From: Mycolicibacterium gilvum
Lineage (GTDB): Bacteria; Actinomycetota; Actinomycetes; Mycobacteriales; Mycobacteriaceae
Length of the DNA: 18,875 bases
Assembly: GCF_900454025.1 (NCBI RefSeq)
Contig: NZ_UGQM01000011.1
Span: 1-18,875 of the forward strand
Reading direction: 5' to 3'
Position numbers and translations under genes: made by a program. Below, in pieces: positions 1 through 8,492 of this stretch (the first letter of the stretch is position 1; every line of letters starts with the position of its first letter). The notes beneath the pieces are model-generated. The model saw only the letters and a list, made by a program, of their open reading frames with translations. It had not been told where the DNA came from and did not search any database.

Positions 1-1255
1 CCCCGGCGGTTGCGCACCGGTCCCGACGGTGAACTCAGCGAGCTGTACCACCCGGCGAAGATCTACGGCGTCAACAGCACCGAGGGTTACGTGCGGGCGC
101 TGATCCGCAGCGAGAACGGCGCCGAGCACGCCCGGCTCCTGGAGGTGACCGTCTCCGCCGAGGGCGTCACCTATCAGGTGGTGGCCGAACGGCCCGGCTG
201 CGAACTCGACGAATTCACGGTCAGCGACGATCTGTCCACCGTCGCGATACTGTGGAACATCCACGGCGCCAGCGAATTACAGATCCTTGAGTATGCCGAC
301 GGCACGCTGTACGACCCGATCCCGTTGCCCGGCATGGTGGCCGGCGAGCTGAGCATCAGCGCGGGCGGGTCGATGCTGGCGCTGACGGTCGAAGGCCCGT
401 CGAAACCGCCGACGGTCGAACTGGTGGACCCGCGGACCCGGGAGTGGGAGCTGGTCGACCGCGAGCCCAGCAGTGGTCCCGTCTCGGCGGACCCGACGTT
501 GGAGACCGTGACCGCCCGCGACGGGCTCAGCTTCACCGGCTGGTTGTTCCGCCCGCGCGAGGGCGTCGAGACGATCGGCGCGATGCTGTTCCTGCACGGC
601 GGCCCCGAAGGCCAGGGTCGGCCCGGCTACAACGAGTTCTTCCCCGCGCTGCTCGACGAGGGCATCTGCGTCTTCCTGCCCAACGTGCGCGGGTCCGCGG
701 CTTCGGCCGGTCCTTCATGCACGCCGATGATCGCGAGCGGCGGTTCGCCGCGATCGACGACGTCGCCGACTGCGTCCGGTTCCTGGTCGACAACGGTCAC
801 GCCCCCGACGGCAAGGTGGCCTGCTGCGGGTGGTCCTACGGCGGCTATCTGACGCAGGCGGCGCTGGCATTCCATCCCGACGAGTTCGCGGCGGGCATCA
901 GTATCTGCGGCATGAGCGATCTCAATTCCTGGTACCGCAGCACCGAGCAATGGATCGCCGCGGCGGCCTATCCCAAATACGGTCATCCGGTCAGCGATCA
1001 GTCGTTGCTCGAGCAGCTCTCGCCGCTGCCGCGCGCCGACGCGATCAGCGCGCCGCTGCTTCTGGTCCACGGACTCAACGACACCAACGTGCCGCCCGGC
1101 GAGTCCGAGCAGATGTGGGAGGCGTTGACGGCGCTGGGCCGTGAGGTCGAGCTACTGACCTTCGAGGACGACGGTCATGAGATCGACAAGCGGAGAACCG
1201 TGCCGTGTTGCGCAAGACGATGTGCGAGTGGCTCACCGCTGCTTTCGCCGAGTGA
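1..1255 (+). CDS. S9 family (prolyl oligopeptidase-like) peptidase, 5'-truncated by the window edge, two frameshifts
   Basis: This is the C-terminal part of a serine peptidase of the S9/alpha-beta hydrolase type, probably a cytoplasmic acylaminoacyl- or oligopeptidase. The left part (to about 696) resembles a beta-propeller-type N-terminal domain. The catalytic domain shows an HGGPEG oxyanion loop, the nucleophile motif GWSYGG (Ser codon 834-836), the acid in HGLNDTNVP and the histidine in DDGHE. The reading frame changes twice. One G seems missing near 697, where restoring it gives VRGSGGFGRSF, and another near 1192, where restoring it gives DKRENRAVLRKTMCEW and a TGA at 1253-1255. Both look like lost bases rather than decay, since family motifs are intact on both sides. 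The start lies upstream of the window. Family assignment is firm; substrate is unknown. Confidence 0.85.
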
Positions 1256-1269
1256 CCTGACAGCACCGA

Positions 1270-1295
1270 GGTTTATCTGAATTTTCAGCGGGGTA
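1270..1295 (+). promoter_or_regulatory. SigF-type promoter for the small membrane protein gene
   Basis: GGTTT at 1270-1274 and GGGTA at 1291-1295 are separated by 16 bases. This is an exact match to the mycobacterial SigF consensus as I recall it (GGTTT-N15-17-GGGTA). Transcription would start around 1302-1306, leaving a leader of about 40 bases before the ATG at 1344. The match is read directly; use by SigF is inferred. Confidence 0.65.
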
Positions 1296-1343
1296 AAACT
1301 CTGCTGCACGCCACTACGGGCGCGTATACCAAGGAGGCACGGC

Positions 1344-1547
1344 ATGCGAGGAATTCTCGGGGTCATAGTGCTCGTCTGGTTGTTGATCGGCGTCTTCGCC
1401 GCGTATCAACGCGATTACTTCAGCGGCGGCGAAACCAACTGCGCCACAGCGGGAAGCATCGCGCTGACGGTGGTCGCGGGTCCGCTGAATTATGCGGGTG
1501 TGAATCCCAAGGTCACGGATTGCAACGTCCCGCAACCGAGTCAGTAA
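1344..1547 (+). CDS. Small exported or membrane-anchored protein (67 aa)
   Basis: This 67-residue protein begins with a hydrophobic stretch (about residues 3-20, GILGVIVLVWLLIGVFAAY) that would be a membrane anchor or uncleaved signal. A short exported tail follows with two cysteines (C33 and C60) that could form a disulphide. The start is well supported: AAGGAGG at 1331-1337 lies six bases before the ATG. A SigF-type promoter lies about 50 bases upstream. A second small membrane protein follows 36 bases downstream and is probably co-transcribed. I recall similar unnamed small proteins in mycobacteria, but no function. The promoter suggests a stationary-phase or envelope-stress role. Confidence 0.8.
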   Translation: MRGILGVIVLVWLLIGVFAAYQRDYFSGGETNCATAGSIALTVVAGPLNYAGVNPKVTDCNVPQPSQ

Positions 1548-1583
1548 ACAGCTGACCGGCAATTCTGGAGAAATGGACTGGAC

Positions 1584-1739
1584 ATGATCGTCTTCGGAGC
1601 GATTCTGCTCATTCTGGGACTCGTCTTCAACATGTCGATACTGTTTTACATCGGCATCGTGCTGCTCGTGATCGGCGCCGTGTTCTGGGTCCTCGGATCC
1701 GTCGGCCGCCCGGTCGGCGGGCGTCGAGCCTGGTATTAG
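1584..1739 (+). CDS. Very small membrane protein, DUF6131-like (51 aa)
   Basis: An ATG at 1584 opens a 51-codon frame ending in TAG at 1737-1739. It encodes two close hydrophobic segments (about residues 2-18 and 20-38), then a short basic and aromatic tail, VGGRRAWY. The pattern MIVxGxILLILG...ILxxIGIxLLVIGAV...GGRR is one I associate with the actinobacterial DUF6131 family. It is probably a helical-hairpin inner-membrane protein of unknown function. The ribosome site is weak (GGAG at 1567-1570), so it may be translated from the same message as the 67-aa gene upstream. It ends seven bases before the convergent TetR stop. Confidence 0.72.
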   Translation: MIVFGAILLILGLVFNMSILFYIGIVLLVIGAVFWVLGSVGRPVGGRRAWY

Positions 1740-1746
1740 CCGGCAC

Positions 1747-2367
1747 TCAACCGCGTCGTCGTTCGGCCGAGGTCAGCGCCGCGACCGTCATCTCCCGCAG
1801 GACGGTCCGCGAGCCGGCCTCGGCCGTTTTCGTCGTTCCCGGCTTCATGCTGTGCGCCGTCGAGTTGAGCAGACCGAACGTGCCGTGGGCCATCAGCCGC
1901 GCGTCTGCTTCGGACAGTCCGGGGGTGCACCGACGTAGGACGTCGACCCAGATCTCGACGTACTGCCGCTGCTTGCGCCGGACCTGGCGCTTCGCGGCGG
2001 GCGGCAGGTTGCCCAGGTCCCGATCCTGGATACGGATCAGGTCGGACTCGTCGAGCGCGAAGTCGAGGTGGAAGTCGATCAGGTTCTCCAACGTCGAGGC
2101 CGCGTCGTCGTCGGCGCCGACCACGTCGGTGGCGCCGGCCAGCAGCCGGGTACTGATGCCGACCAGGAGTTCCACCAGCAGCGCCTCTTTGTTGGGGAAG
2201 TGCCGGTAGACGGCTGGGCCGCTGATGCCGGCAGCGGAGCCGATGTCCTCGAGCCGGACCGCGAGGTAGCCGTGTTCGGCGAACAACCGCTCGGCCGCGG
2301 CGACCAGTTGGTCCCGGCGGTCGGATTTGGCCCTGCTGCGGGGCGAGCTGATCTCCGTCGGGGCCAT
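1747..2367 (-). CDS. TetR/AcrR family regulator of the adjacent acyl-CoA operon
   Basis: A 206-residue TetR-type repressor. The N-terminal DNA-binding domain spans about residues 18-64, with the helix-turn-helix around LEDIGSAAGISGPAVYRHFP and the typical FxxKEALL junction. The helical C-terminal ligand domain follows and is the usual size. The ATG at 2367 is preceded by GGAGG (complement of 2376-2380) with eight bases between. The gene is divergent from accD1, and the 93-base interval holds two related inverted repeats and a plausible accD1 promoter. By context it is likely a counterpart of M. tuberculosis Rv2506 and would respond to a branched-chain acyl-CoA or similar intermediate. The ligand is inference; the family is clear. 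Confidence 0.88.
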   Translation of the reverse strand: MAPTEISSPRSRAKSDRRDQLVAAAERLFAEHGYLAVRLEDIGSAAGISGPAVYRHFPNKEALLVELLVGISTRLLAGATDVVGADDDAASTLENLIDFHLDFALDESDLIRIQDRDLGNLPPAAKRQVRRKQRQYVEIWVDVLRRCTPGLSEADARLMAHGTFGLLNSTAHSMKPGTTKTAEAGSRTVLREMTVAALTSAERRRG

Positions 2368-2389
2368 GACATGAACCTCCGGCCGGTAG

Positions 2390-2419
2390 TGGACATCGTC
2401 AGTTAATGCTGATTAACAT
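2390..2419 (+). promoter_or_regulatory. Probable sigma-A-type promoter of the accD1 operon
   Basis: TGGACA (2390-2395) resembles a -35 element. TAACAT (2414-2419) fits the mycobacterial -10 pattern TANNNT, with an 18-base spacer. The start would fall near 2425-2427. The first operator-like repeat lies within the spacer and overlaps the -10, and the second covers the predicted start, an arrangement that suits repression. Confidence 0.45.
2402..2417. promoter_or_regulatory. TetR operator-like box 1 (perfect 6-4-6 inverted repeat)
   Basis: GTTAAT-GCTG-ATTAAC is a perfect inverted repeat of two six-base arms around four bases, in the divergent tetR/accD1 interval. It overlaps the predicted accD1 -10. 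A near copy with the same geometry lies 26 bases downstream, centre to centre, which supports a real regulator-binding motif. Confidence 0.65.
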
Positions 2420-2427
2420 ACCACTCG

Positions 2428-2443
2428 GTTAGTCACCATTAAC
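2428..2443. promoter_or_regulatory. TetR operator-like box 2 (6-4-6, one mismatch)
   Basis: GTTAGT-CACC-ATTAAC repeats box 1 with a single arm mismatch. It lies at the predicted accD1 transcription start and just before the ribosome site AAAGGTGG at 2445-2452. The shared consensus is GTTARTNNNNATTAAC. Confidence 0.6.
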
Positions 2444-2460
2444 TAAAGGTGGGTTCAGCG

Positions 2461-4011
2461 ATGGCAGCGCGGGCATCTCATCGCGACGATCACGTCGCGT
2501 TGGTCGACCAGTTGCGTACCAAGCTCGCCGCGGCGGCGCTCGGGGGTTCCCAGCGGGCCCGTGAGCGGCACGTCAGCCGCGGCAAGCTTCTTCCCCGTGA
2601 CCGCGTCGACGGACTGCTCGATCCGGGCAGCCCGTTCCTGGAGCTGGCAGCTCTGGCCGCCGACGGCATGTACGACGACGAATGCCCGGGTGCGGGCATG
2701 ATCGCGGGTATCGGCCGCGTCTCGGGGCGCGAGTGCATGATCGTCGCCAACGACGCGACGGTGAAGGGCGGCACGTACTACCCGGTGACCGTCAAGAAAC
2801 ATCTGCGCGCCCAGGAGATCGCCCTGCAGAACCTGCTGCCGTGCATCTACCTCGTGGACTCCGGCGGTGCGTTCCTCCCTCGGCAGGACGAGGTCTTCCC
2901 GGACCGGGAGCATTTCGGTCGCATCTTCTACAACCAGGCCACCATGAGCGCCAAGGGGATTGCGCAGATCGCCGCTGTCCTCGGTTCCTGCACCGCCGGC
3001 GGCGCGTACGTCCCGGCGATGAGCGACGAGGCCGTGATCGTGCGCAACCAGGGCACCATCTTCCTCGGCGGTCCGCCGCTGGTGAAGGCCGCCACCGGCG
3101 AGGTCGTCACGCGGAGGACCTCGGCGGCGGGCCGATCTGCACTCCAAGGTCTCCGGCGTCACCGACCATCTCGCCCACGACGACCGCGACGCGCTGCGCA
3201 TCGTGCGCCGCATCGTCGGCACGCTGCACCCAAGGCCGCGCCACCGTGGGACGTCGCCCCGCCCGTCGACGCGGTGGCCGATCAGACCGAGCTCTACGAC
3301 GTGGTGCCCGTCGACTCCCGGGTGCCCTACGACGTGCACGAGGTGATCACCCGCATCGTCGACGGCGGTGATTTCGCCGAGTTCAAGGCCGCATACGGCA
3401 CCACGCTGGTGACCGGGTTCGCCCGCATCCACGGGCATCCCGTCGGCATCGTCGCCAACAATGGGGTGCTGTTCGGCGAATCCGCGGTCAAGGGCGCGCA
3501 TTTCATCGAGTTGTGCGACAAGCGCAACACTCCGCTGCTGTTCCTGCAGAACATCTCCGGCTTCATGGTCGGTCGCGATTACGAGGCCGGCGGCATCGCC
3601 AAGCACGGTGCCAAGATGGTCACCGCGGTGGCGTGCGCGCGGGTGCCGAAGCTGACCGTGGTGATCGGCGGTTCCTACGGCGCGGGCAACTACTCGATGT
3701 GCGGACGCGCGTATTCGCCACGCTTTCTGTGGATGTGGCCGAATGCGCGGATCTCGGTGATGGGCGGCGAGCAGGCCGCGTCGGTGCTGGCCACCGTGCG
3801 CGGTGACATGACACCCGAGGAGGAAGAGGCCTTCAAGGCGCCCATCCGTGCGCAGTACGAGAGCCAGGGCAACCCGTACTACTCCACCGCACGGCTGTGG
3901 GACGACGGTGTGATCGACCCCGCCGACACCAGAGACGTTGTCGGACTCGCACTTTCGGTGACAGGCCAGGCTCCGCTGGAGCCGGTGTCCTACGGCGTCT
4001 TCAGGATGTGA
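2461..4011 (+). CDS. accD1: Acyl-CoA carboxylase carboxyltransferase (beta) subunit, AccD1-type
   Basis: This is the carboxyltransferase subunit that moves CO2 from biotin to an acyl-CoA. With AccA1 it probably forms 3-methylcrotonyl-CoA carboxylase for leucine breakdown. Carboxyltransferase features include [35 protein letters not shown] and the C-terminal [22 protein letters not shown] and [13 protein letters not shown] place the start at ATG 2461 because AAAGGTGG lies about eight bases upstream; an in-frame GTG at 2449 lies within that site. The stretch 3111-3230 is in the wrong frame. Bases appear lost near 3110, 3130 and 3230, and restoring them recovers family-like sequence ([25 protein letters not shown]...[20 protein letters not shown]). 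The three losses sum to one codon, so the frame stays open. Restored length is about 517 residues, near the family norm. accA1 starts two bases after the stop. Confidence 0.92.
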   Translation: MAARASHRDDHVALVDQLRTKLAAAALGGSQRARERHVSRGKLLPRDRVDGLLDPGSPFLELAALAADGMYDDECPGAGMIAGIGRVSGRECMIVANDATVKGGTYYPVTVKKHLRAQEIALQNLLPCIYLVDSGGAFLPRQDEVFPDREHFGRIFYNQATMSAKGIAQIAAVLGSCTAGGAYVPAMSDEAVIVRNQGTIFLGGPPLVKAATGEVVTRRTSAAGRSALQGLRRHRPSRPRRPRRAAHRAPHRRHAAPKAAPPWDVAPPVDAVADQTELYDVVPVDSRVPYDVHEVITRIVDGGDFAEFKAAYGTTLVTGFARIHGHPVGIVANNGVLFGESAVKGAHFIELCDKRNTPLLFLQNISGFMVGRDYEAGGIAKHGAKMVTAVACARVPKLTVVIGGSYGAGNYSMCGRAYSPRFLWMWPNARISVMGGEQAASVLATVRGDMTPEEEEAFKAPIRAQYESQGNPYYSTARLWDDGVIDPADTRDVVGLALSVTGQAPLEPVSYGVFRM

Positions 4012-4013
4012 AC

Positions 4014-5996
4014 ATGTTCGATACGGTTCTGGTGGCCAACCGCGGCGAGATCGCGGTCCGGGTCATCCGCACGCTGCGGGCGATGGGTATCCGCTCGGTC
4101 GCGGTGTTCAGCGACGCCGACGCCGGCGCCCGTCACGTCCGCGAGGCCGACGTCGCGATCAACATCGGGCCCGCCCCGGCTCGGCAGAGCTATCTGTCGA
4201 TCGACGCATTGCTGGCCGCGATCACACGCACCGGTGCCCAAGCTGTGCACCCGGGCTACGGATTCCTCTCGGAGAACTCGCAATTCGCCGATGCGCTGCG
4301 GTCGGCCGGTGTGGTGTTCATCGGCCCTCCGGTCGCCGCGATCCAGACCATGGGCGACAAGATCTCGGCGAAGGCCGCGGTGTCCGAGTTCGGTGTCCCG
4401 GTGGTTCCGGGTATCTCGCGGCCCGGGCTGACCGACGACGACCTGATCGCGGGGGCGCCCGATGTGGGGTTCCCGGTGCTGGTGAAGCCGTCGGCGGGCG
4501 GTGGCGGCAAGGGCATGCGCGTCGTCCACGACGCCGCCGATCTTGCTGCGGCCCTTGCCAGTGCGCGGCGCGAGGCGGCGTCGGCATTCGGCGACGACAC
4601 GCTGTTCTTGGAGCGGTTCGTCCTGAATCCGCGCCACATCGAGGTGCAGGTCCTCGCCGATTCCCACGGCAACGTCGTGCATCTCGGCGAGCGTGAGTGC
4701 AGCCTGCAGCGCCGCCACCAGAAGGTGATCGAGGAAGCACCGTCACCGCTGCTGGATCCCGCCACCCGGGCCCGGATCGGCGCTGCGGCGTGCGACACCG
4801 CCCGCAGCGTCGACTACACCGGCGCCGGCACCGTCGAGTTCATCGTCTCCGCCGACCGGCCCGACGAGTTCTTCTTCATGGAGATGAACACGCGACTGCA
4901 GGTGGAACATCCGGTCACCGAGATGGTCACCGGCCTGGATCTGGTCGAACTGCAGGTGAGGATCGCGGCAGGGGAGACGCTGCCGATCGCGCAGGACGAC
5001 ATCCACCTCGACGGCCATGCGATCGAGGCGCGGGTGTACGCCGAGGATCCCGCCCGCGGCTTCCTGCCCACCGGCGGTCACGTTCTCGGGCTTCGTGAGC
5101 CGGCCGGGCCGGGCGTGCGCGTCGACTCCGGATTGGTGCGCGGCACCGTGGTCGGCAGTGACTACGACCCGATGCTCGCCAAGGTGATCACCCACGCACA
5201 GGACAGGCCGGCCGCGCTGCGCGCGCTGGACGCCGCGCTGGCCGACACCGCGGTGCTGGGTCTGACCACCAACGTGGAGTTCCTGCGCTTTCTGCTCGCC
5301 GACCCCGACGTGGCCGCCGGCGACCTCGACACCGGCCTGCTCGACCGGCGCCTGCCCGACTTCGCGCCCGCCCCGCCGACCGACGACGACCTCATCGCGG
5401 GCGCGGCCTACCGCTGGTTGCGATCATGGCCCACCGCGCCGGCAGACCCGTGGGACGTACCGTCGGGATGGCGCATCGCCGGTCGCGCGCCGACGTCCAT
5501 CCGCCTGCACGCCGGTGAACGCACCGATCATGTGTGGCTGACGGGAGCCCCCGGGGACGCGACGGCGACGGTCGAGGGCGGTGAAACGCGCACGCTGCGA
5601 GCGTCGTTGGACGGTGACCTGCTCGCCGTCACGATCGACGGGCTGCGCACCGAATACCTCGTGGCCGAGGCGCCGGGTCAGGTCTGGCTGGCGGGTGCGG
5701 GCCGGGTGACCATGGTCGAGGAGGTCCGTGAGGCGCCGGTGCGTCCCGACGACGAACACAGCGGCGACGCCGAACTGACCAGCCCGATGCCGGGAACCGT
5801 CGTCGCGGTCGGCGTCGAGGACGGCGCGGCGGTGACGGCGGGCACTGTCGTGGTCACCGTCGAGGCGATGAAGATGGAACACGCGTTGTCCGCGCCGGTC
5901 GACGGCGTTGTCGAGTTGCTGGTCGACGCGGGCGAACAGGTGAAAGTGGGCCAGGTGCTGGCCCGGATAACGGCAAGCGAGGAGCCGAAGGCATGA
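4014..5996 (+). CDS. accA1: Biotin-dependent acyl-CoA carboxylase alpha subunit (biotin carboxylase + BCCP), AccA1
   Basis: This 660-residue subunit carboxylates its own biotin using ATP and bicarbonate and hands the carboxyl group to AccD1. The biotin carboxylase domain occupies about residues 1-445. It shows [13 protein letters not shown] at the N-terminus, the [10 protein letters not shown] motif, the glycine-rich ATP loop [12 protein letters not shown] and the active-site region [15 protein letters not shown] linking region follows, then a biotinyl domain with the acceptor motif EAMKMEH, biotinyl lysine at about K620. I chose ATG 4014, two bases after the accD1 stop, because it gives the canonical [14 protein letters not shown] start; the frame is open further upstream inside accD1. 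No frameshifts are visible. Its stop overlaps the fadE19 start (ATGA), so the subunits should be translationally coupled. Confidence 0.95.
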   Translation: MFDTVLVANRGEIAVRVIRTLRAMGIRSVAVFSDADAGARHVREADVAINIGPAPARQSYLSIDALLAAITRTGAQAVHPGYGFLSENSQFADALRSAGVVFIGPPVAAIQTMGDKISAKAAVSEFGVPVVPGISRPGLTDDDLIAGAPDVGFPVLVKPSAGGGGKGMRVVHDAADLAAALASARREAASAFGDDTLFLERFVLNPRHIEVQVLADSHGNVVHLGERECSLQRRHQKVIEEAPSPLLDPATRARIGAAACDTARSVDYTGAGTVEFIVSADRPDEFFFMEMNTRLQVEHPVTEMVTGLDLVELQVRIAAGETLPIAQDDIHLDGHAIEARVYAEDPARGFLPTGGHVLGLREPAGPGVRVDSGLVRGTVVGSDYDPMLAKVITHAQDRPAALRALDAALADTAVLGLTTNVEFLRFLLADPDVAAGDLDTGLLDRRLPDFAPAPPTDDDLIAGAAYRWLRSWPTAPADPWDVPSGWRIAGRAPTSIRLHAGERTDHVWLTGAPGDATATVEGGETRTLRASLDGDLLAVTIDGLRTEYLVAEAPGQVWLAGAGRVTMVEEVREAPVRPDDEHSGDAELTSPMPGTVVAVGVEDGAAVTAGTVVVTVEAMKMEHALSAPVDGVVELLVDAGEQVKVGQVLARITASEEPKA

Positions 5997-7153
5997 GTGA
6001 TTTCCTGTCCACCGGGACACTTCCGGACCACTACGCGCAACTGGCCAAGACCGTGCGCGACTTCGCCCAGAGCGTCGTCGCGCCGGTGGCGGCCAAACAC
6101 GACGAGGAGCACTCGTTCCCGTACGAGGTCGTGTCGGGCATGGCCGACATGGGACTGTTCGGGCTGCCGTTCCCCGAGGAGTACGGCGGCATGGGCGGTG
6201 ACTACTTCGCGTTGTGCCTGGCGCTCGAAGAACTCGGGAAGGTCGACCAGAGTGTCGCGATCACCCTCGAGGCAGGCGTGTCGCTGGGTGCGATGCCGGT
6301 GTACCGATTCGGCAACGAGTCCCAGAAGCAGGAGTGGCTGCCGCTGCTGGCGAGCGGAAAGGCGCTGGGCGCGTTCGGTTTGACCGAAGCCGGCGGGGGA
6401 AGTGACGCGGGCGCGACGAAGACCACGGCGAAATCGGACGGGGCGAGCTGGGTCATCAATGGCACCAAGCAGTTCATCACCAACTCGGGTACCGACATCA
6501 CCAAGCTCGTCACCGTCACCGCGGTCACCGGTGAGAACAACGGTAAGAAGGAGATCTCGTCGATCCTGGTGCCGGTGCCCACCGAGGGTTTCACCGCCGA
6601 ACCCGCGTACAACAAGGTCGGCTGGAACGCCTCCGACACCCACCCGTTGAGCTTCGACGACGTCCGCGTGCCGCAGGAGAACCTGCTCGGTGAACGCGGC
6701 CGTGGTTACGCCAATTTCCTTCGGATCCTCGATGAAGGCCGGATCGCGATCGCGGCGCTGTCGGTCGGCGCCGCACAGGGTTGCGTCGACGAAAGCGTCA
6801 AGTACGCCAAGGAGCGTCAGGCCTTCGGCGCGGCGATCGGGACCTACCAGGCCATCGCCTTCAAGATCGCCCGGATGGAGGCCAGGGCCCACACCGCGCG
6901 TGCCGCCTATTACGACGCCGCCGCGCTGATGCTGTCCGGGAAGCCGTTCAAGAAGGCCGCCTCGGTGGCCAAGATGGTCGCCAGCGAAGCCGCGATGGAC
7001 AACGCCCGTGACGCCACCCAGATCTTCGGTGGCTACGGCTTCATGAACGAGTACTCGGTGGCGCGACACTACCGGGACTCGAAGATCCTCGAGATCGGCG
7101 AGGGCACAACCGAAGTGCAGCTGATGCTGATCGGGCGGGAGCTGGGACTGTGA
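5993..7153 (+). CDS. fadE19: Acyl-CoA dehydrogenase, FadE19-type
   Basis: A 386-residue FAD-dependent acyl-CoA dehydrogenase, full length for the family. It should form the alpha-beta double bond of a short branched acyl-CoA and pass electrons to ETF. Visible features are the FAD/substrate segment [19 protein letters not shown], the ITNSGTD strand, the [18 protein letters not shown] helix and the C-terminal [10 protein letters not shown] and IGEGTTEVQ. The glutamate in GEGTTE (about E370) sits where medium- and short-chain enzymes have their catalytic base. The position that holds the base in human isovaleryl-CoA dehydrogenase (LDLER) reads LDEGR here, with glycine at that place. So the enzyme is SCAD/branched-chain-like rather than IVD-like, although the operon context fits isovaleryl-CoA. 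It overlaps accA1 by four bases (ATGA) and maoC by four (GTGA). Confidence 0.92.
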   Translation: MSDFLSTGTLPDHYAQLAKTVRDFAQSVVAPVAAKHDEEHSFPYEVVSGMADMGLFGLPFPEEYGGMGGDYFALCLALEELGKVDQSVAITLEAGVSLGAMPVYRFGNESQKQEWLPLLASGKALGAFGLTEAGGGSDAGATKTTAKSDGASWVINGTKQFITNSGTDITKLVTVTAVTGENNGKKEISSILVPVPTEGFTAEPAYNKVGWNASDTHPLSFDDVRVPQENLLGERGRGYANFLRILDEGRIAIAALSVGAAQGCVDESVKYAKERQAFGAAIGTYQAIAFKIARMEARAHTARAAYYDAAALMLSGKPFKKAASVAKMVASEAAMDNARDATQIFGGYGFMNEYSVARHYRDSKILEIGEGTTEVQLMLIGRELGL

Positions 7154-7671
7154 GCGGAGCGAACGATCGGACCGAAGTGAGCGGGTACACGAAGATCGTC
7201 GTCCAGCGCGGGTTGTGGTTCGAGGAGTTCGAAACCGGCGTGCTCTACCAGCACCGGCCCGGCCGCACCATCACCGAGGCCGACAACGTCCTGTTCACGA
7301 CGTTGACGATGAACACCCAGGCGCTGCACCTGGACGCCGCGTTCTCGGATGCGTTGCCGCCGTTCAACCAGCGGTTGGTCAATTCGATGTTCACGCTGTC
7401 CACGCTGGTCGGTCTGTCGGTCGCGCAGCTGACCCAGGGCACGATCGTCGGCAATCTCGGCTTCGGCGAGGTGGCCTTTCCGAAGCCGCTGTTCCACGGC
7501 GACACGCTGTACGCCGAGACCGAGGTCACCGACAAGCGGGAGTCCAAGAGCCGGCCGGGGGAGGGGATCGTCACCTTCAGCCACGTCGGGCGCAATCAGC
7601 ACGGCGATATCGTGGCGACCGCATCGCGCAAGACGATGGTGCGCAAGCGACCCGAAGGAGAGGCGCAGTGA
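7150..7671 (+). CDS. MaoC-like hotdog acyl-CoA hydratase
   Basis: A 173-residue single hotdog-fold protein of the MaoC/(R)-hydratase group. The characteristic block is TITEADNVLFTTLTMNTQAL followed by HLD, and the later conserved segment is GEVAFPKPLFHGDTLYAETEV. The position matching the catalytic Asp of classical (R)-hydratases (five residues before the His) is Asn here, which I recall as common in the mesaconyl/methylglutaconyl-type subgroup. Between a carboxylase and a CitE-type lyase, the likely job is hydration of 3-methylglutaconyl-CoA to HMG-CoA. By context it corresponds to M. tuberculosis Rv2499c. It starts at GTG 7150, overlapping the fadE19 stop, and its own stop overlaps the citE GTG, so it is tightly coupled within the operon. 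Confidence 0.88.
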   Translation: MSGANDRTEVSGYTKIVVQRGLWFEEFETGVLYQHRPGRTITEADNVLFTTLTMNTQALHLDAAFSDALPPFNQRLVNSMFTLSTLVGLSVAQLTQGTIVGNLGFGEVAFPKPLFHGDTLYAETEVTDKRESKSRPGEGIVTFSHVGRNQHGDIVATASRKTMVRKRPEGEAQ

Positions 7672-8471
7672 CACTGGCACCCGGGACGGCATGGTTGTTC
7701 TGCCCCGCGGACCGACCGGAACGGTTCGAAAAGGCCGCGGCCGCAGCCGATATCGTGATCGTCGATCTCGAAGACGGCGTCGCGGCCAAGGACCGCGCTG
7801 CGGCCCGGGAAGCGCTGGTGAACACCCCGCTGGATCCGGCGCGCACCGTGGTGCGAGTCAACCCGACCGGCACCGCTGATCACGGACCCGACCTGGAGGC
7901 CGTCGCGCGCACCGCATACACCACGGTGATGCTCGCCAAGACCGAAGCGCCCGAACAGGTCCGCGCGTTGGCGCCGTTGGACGTGATCGTGCTGATCGAG
8001 ACGCCGCTGGGCGCGCTGAACGTGGTCGACCTGGCGCGGGTGGACAACGCGTACGCGCTGATGTGGGGTGCCGAGGACCTGTTCGCCGAACTCGGCGGGA
8101 CGGCCAACCGCTACCCCGACGGCTCCTACCGCGAGGTCGCCCGCCACGTCCGCTCCCAGACACTGCTGGCCGCCAAGGCATACGGACGGGTCGCGCTGGA
8201 CTCGGTGTTCCTCGACATCAAGAATCTCGACGGGCTGCGGGGTGAGGTCGACGACGCGGTCGCGGTCGGCTTCGACGGCAAGGTCGCGATCCACCCGACG
8301 CAGTTGCCGGTGATCCGGGACGGCTACACACCGACCGAGGCGCAGGCCGACTGGGCCCGCCGGGTGCTGGCCGCGGCGCAGGCCGAGCGCGGGGTTTTCC
8401 AGTACGAAGGCCAGATGGTCGACATGCCGGTGCTGCGGCGTGCCGAGCGGATCGTCGCGCTGGCGCCCTAG
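7668..8471 (+). CDS. citE: CitE-like beta-hydroxyacyl-CoA lyase
   Basis: A 267-residue TIM-barrel lyase of the HpcH/HpaI-CitE family. It would cleave a 3-hydroxyacyl-CoA such as HMG-CoA into acetyl-CoA and a keto acid, ending the operon's pathway. Seen are the N-terminal FCPADRPERF (CoA/phosphate binding), VDLEDGVAAKDR, VRVNPTG, and the metal ligands in LIETPLG (E111) and WGAEDLF (D137). These two are 26 residues apart, as I recall for Rv2498c E112 and D138. The later IHPTQLPVI is also conserved. The start is GTG 7668, one base before the maoC stop ends, with AAGGAG at 7655-7660 upstream. The stop codon TAG lies inside the CTAG target duplication of the adjacent insertion sequence, so the protein end is unaltered. 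No accompanying CitD or CitF is present, so it is not a citrate lyase subunit. Confidence 0.92.
   Translation: MTLAPGTAWLFCPADRPERFEKAAAAADIVIVDLEDGVAAKDRAAAREALVNTPLDPARTVVRVNPTGTADHGPDLEAVARTAYTTVMLAKTEAPEQVRALAPLDVIVLIETPLGALNVVDLARVDNAYALMWGAEDLFAELGGTANRYPDGSYREVARHVRSQTLLAAKAYGRVALDSVFLDIKNLDGLRGEVDDAVAVGFDGKVAIHPTQLPVIRDGYTPTEAQADWARRVLAAAQAERGVFQYEGQMVDMPVLRRAERIVALAP
8468..8471. repeat. Left target-site duplication CTAG of the insertion sequence
   Basis: CTAG at 8468-8471, just outside the left IS end, matches CTAG at 9898-9901 just outside the right end. Four bases of form YTAR is what I recall for IS701-family insertions. The last three bases are the citE stop codon. Confidence 0.85.
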
Positions 8472-8487
8472 TACTACAGCCGTAGAT
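8472..8487. repeat. Left terminal inverted repeat of the IS
   Basis: TACTACAGCCGTAGAT is identical to the complement of 9882-9897. After it the two ends can be aligned for a few more bases with a two-base gap (AGCGTT against CGTT). Confidence 0.9.
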
Positions 8488-8492
8488 AGCGT

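Noticed and set aside
2455..3606. 383-codon minus-strand open frame opposite accD1
   Set aside because: It lies wholly over a clear carboxyltransferase gene and has no recognisable domain. Long antisense frames are expected at this GC content.
5678..7069. 463-codon minus-strand open frame opposite accA1 and fadE19
   Set aside because: It spans two well-supported genes, and its Arg/Gly/His-rich composition is that of a shadow frame.
7668..8471. citE as a citrate lyase beta subunit
   Set aside because: There are no citC, citD or citF neighbours, and the operon is of acyl-CoA catabolism type, so a stand-alone hydroxyacyl-CoA lyase fits better.
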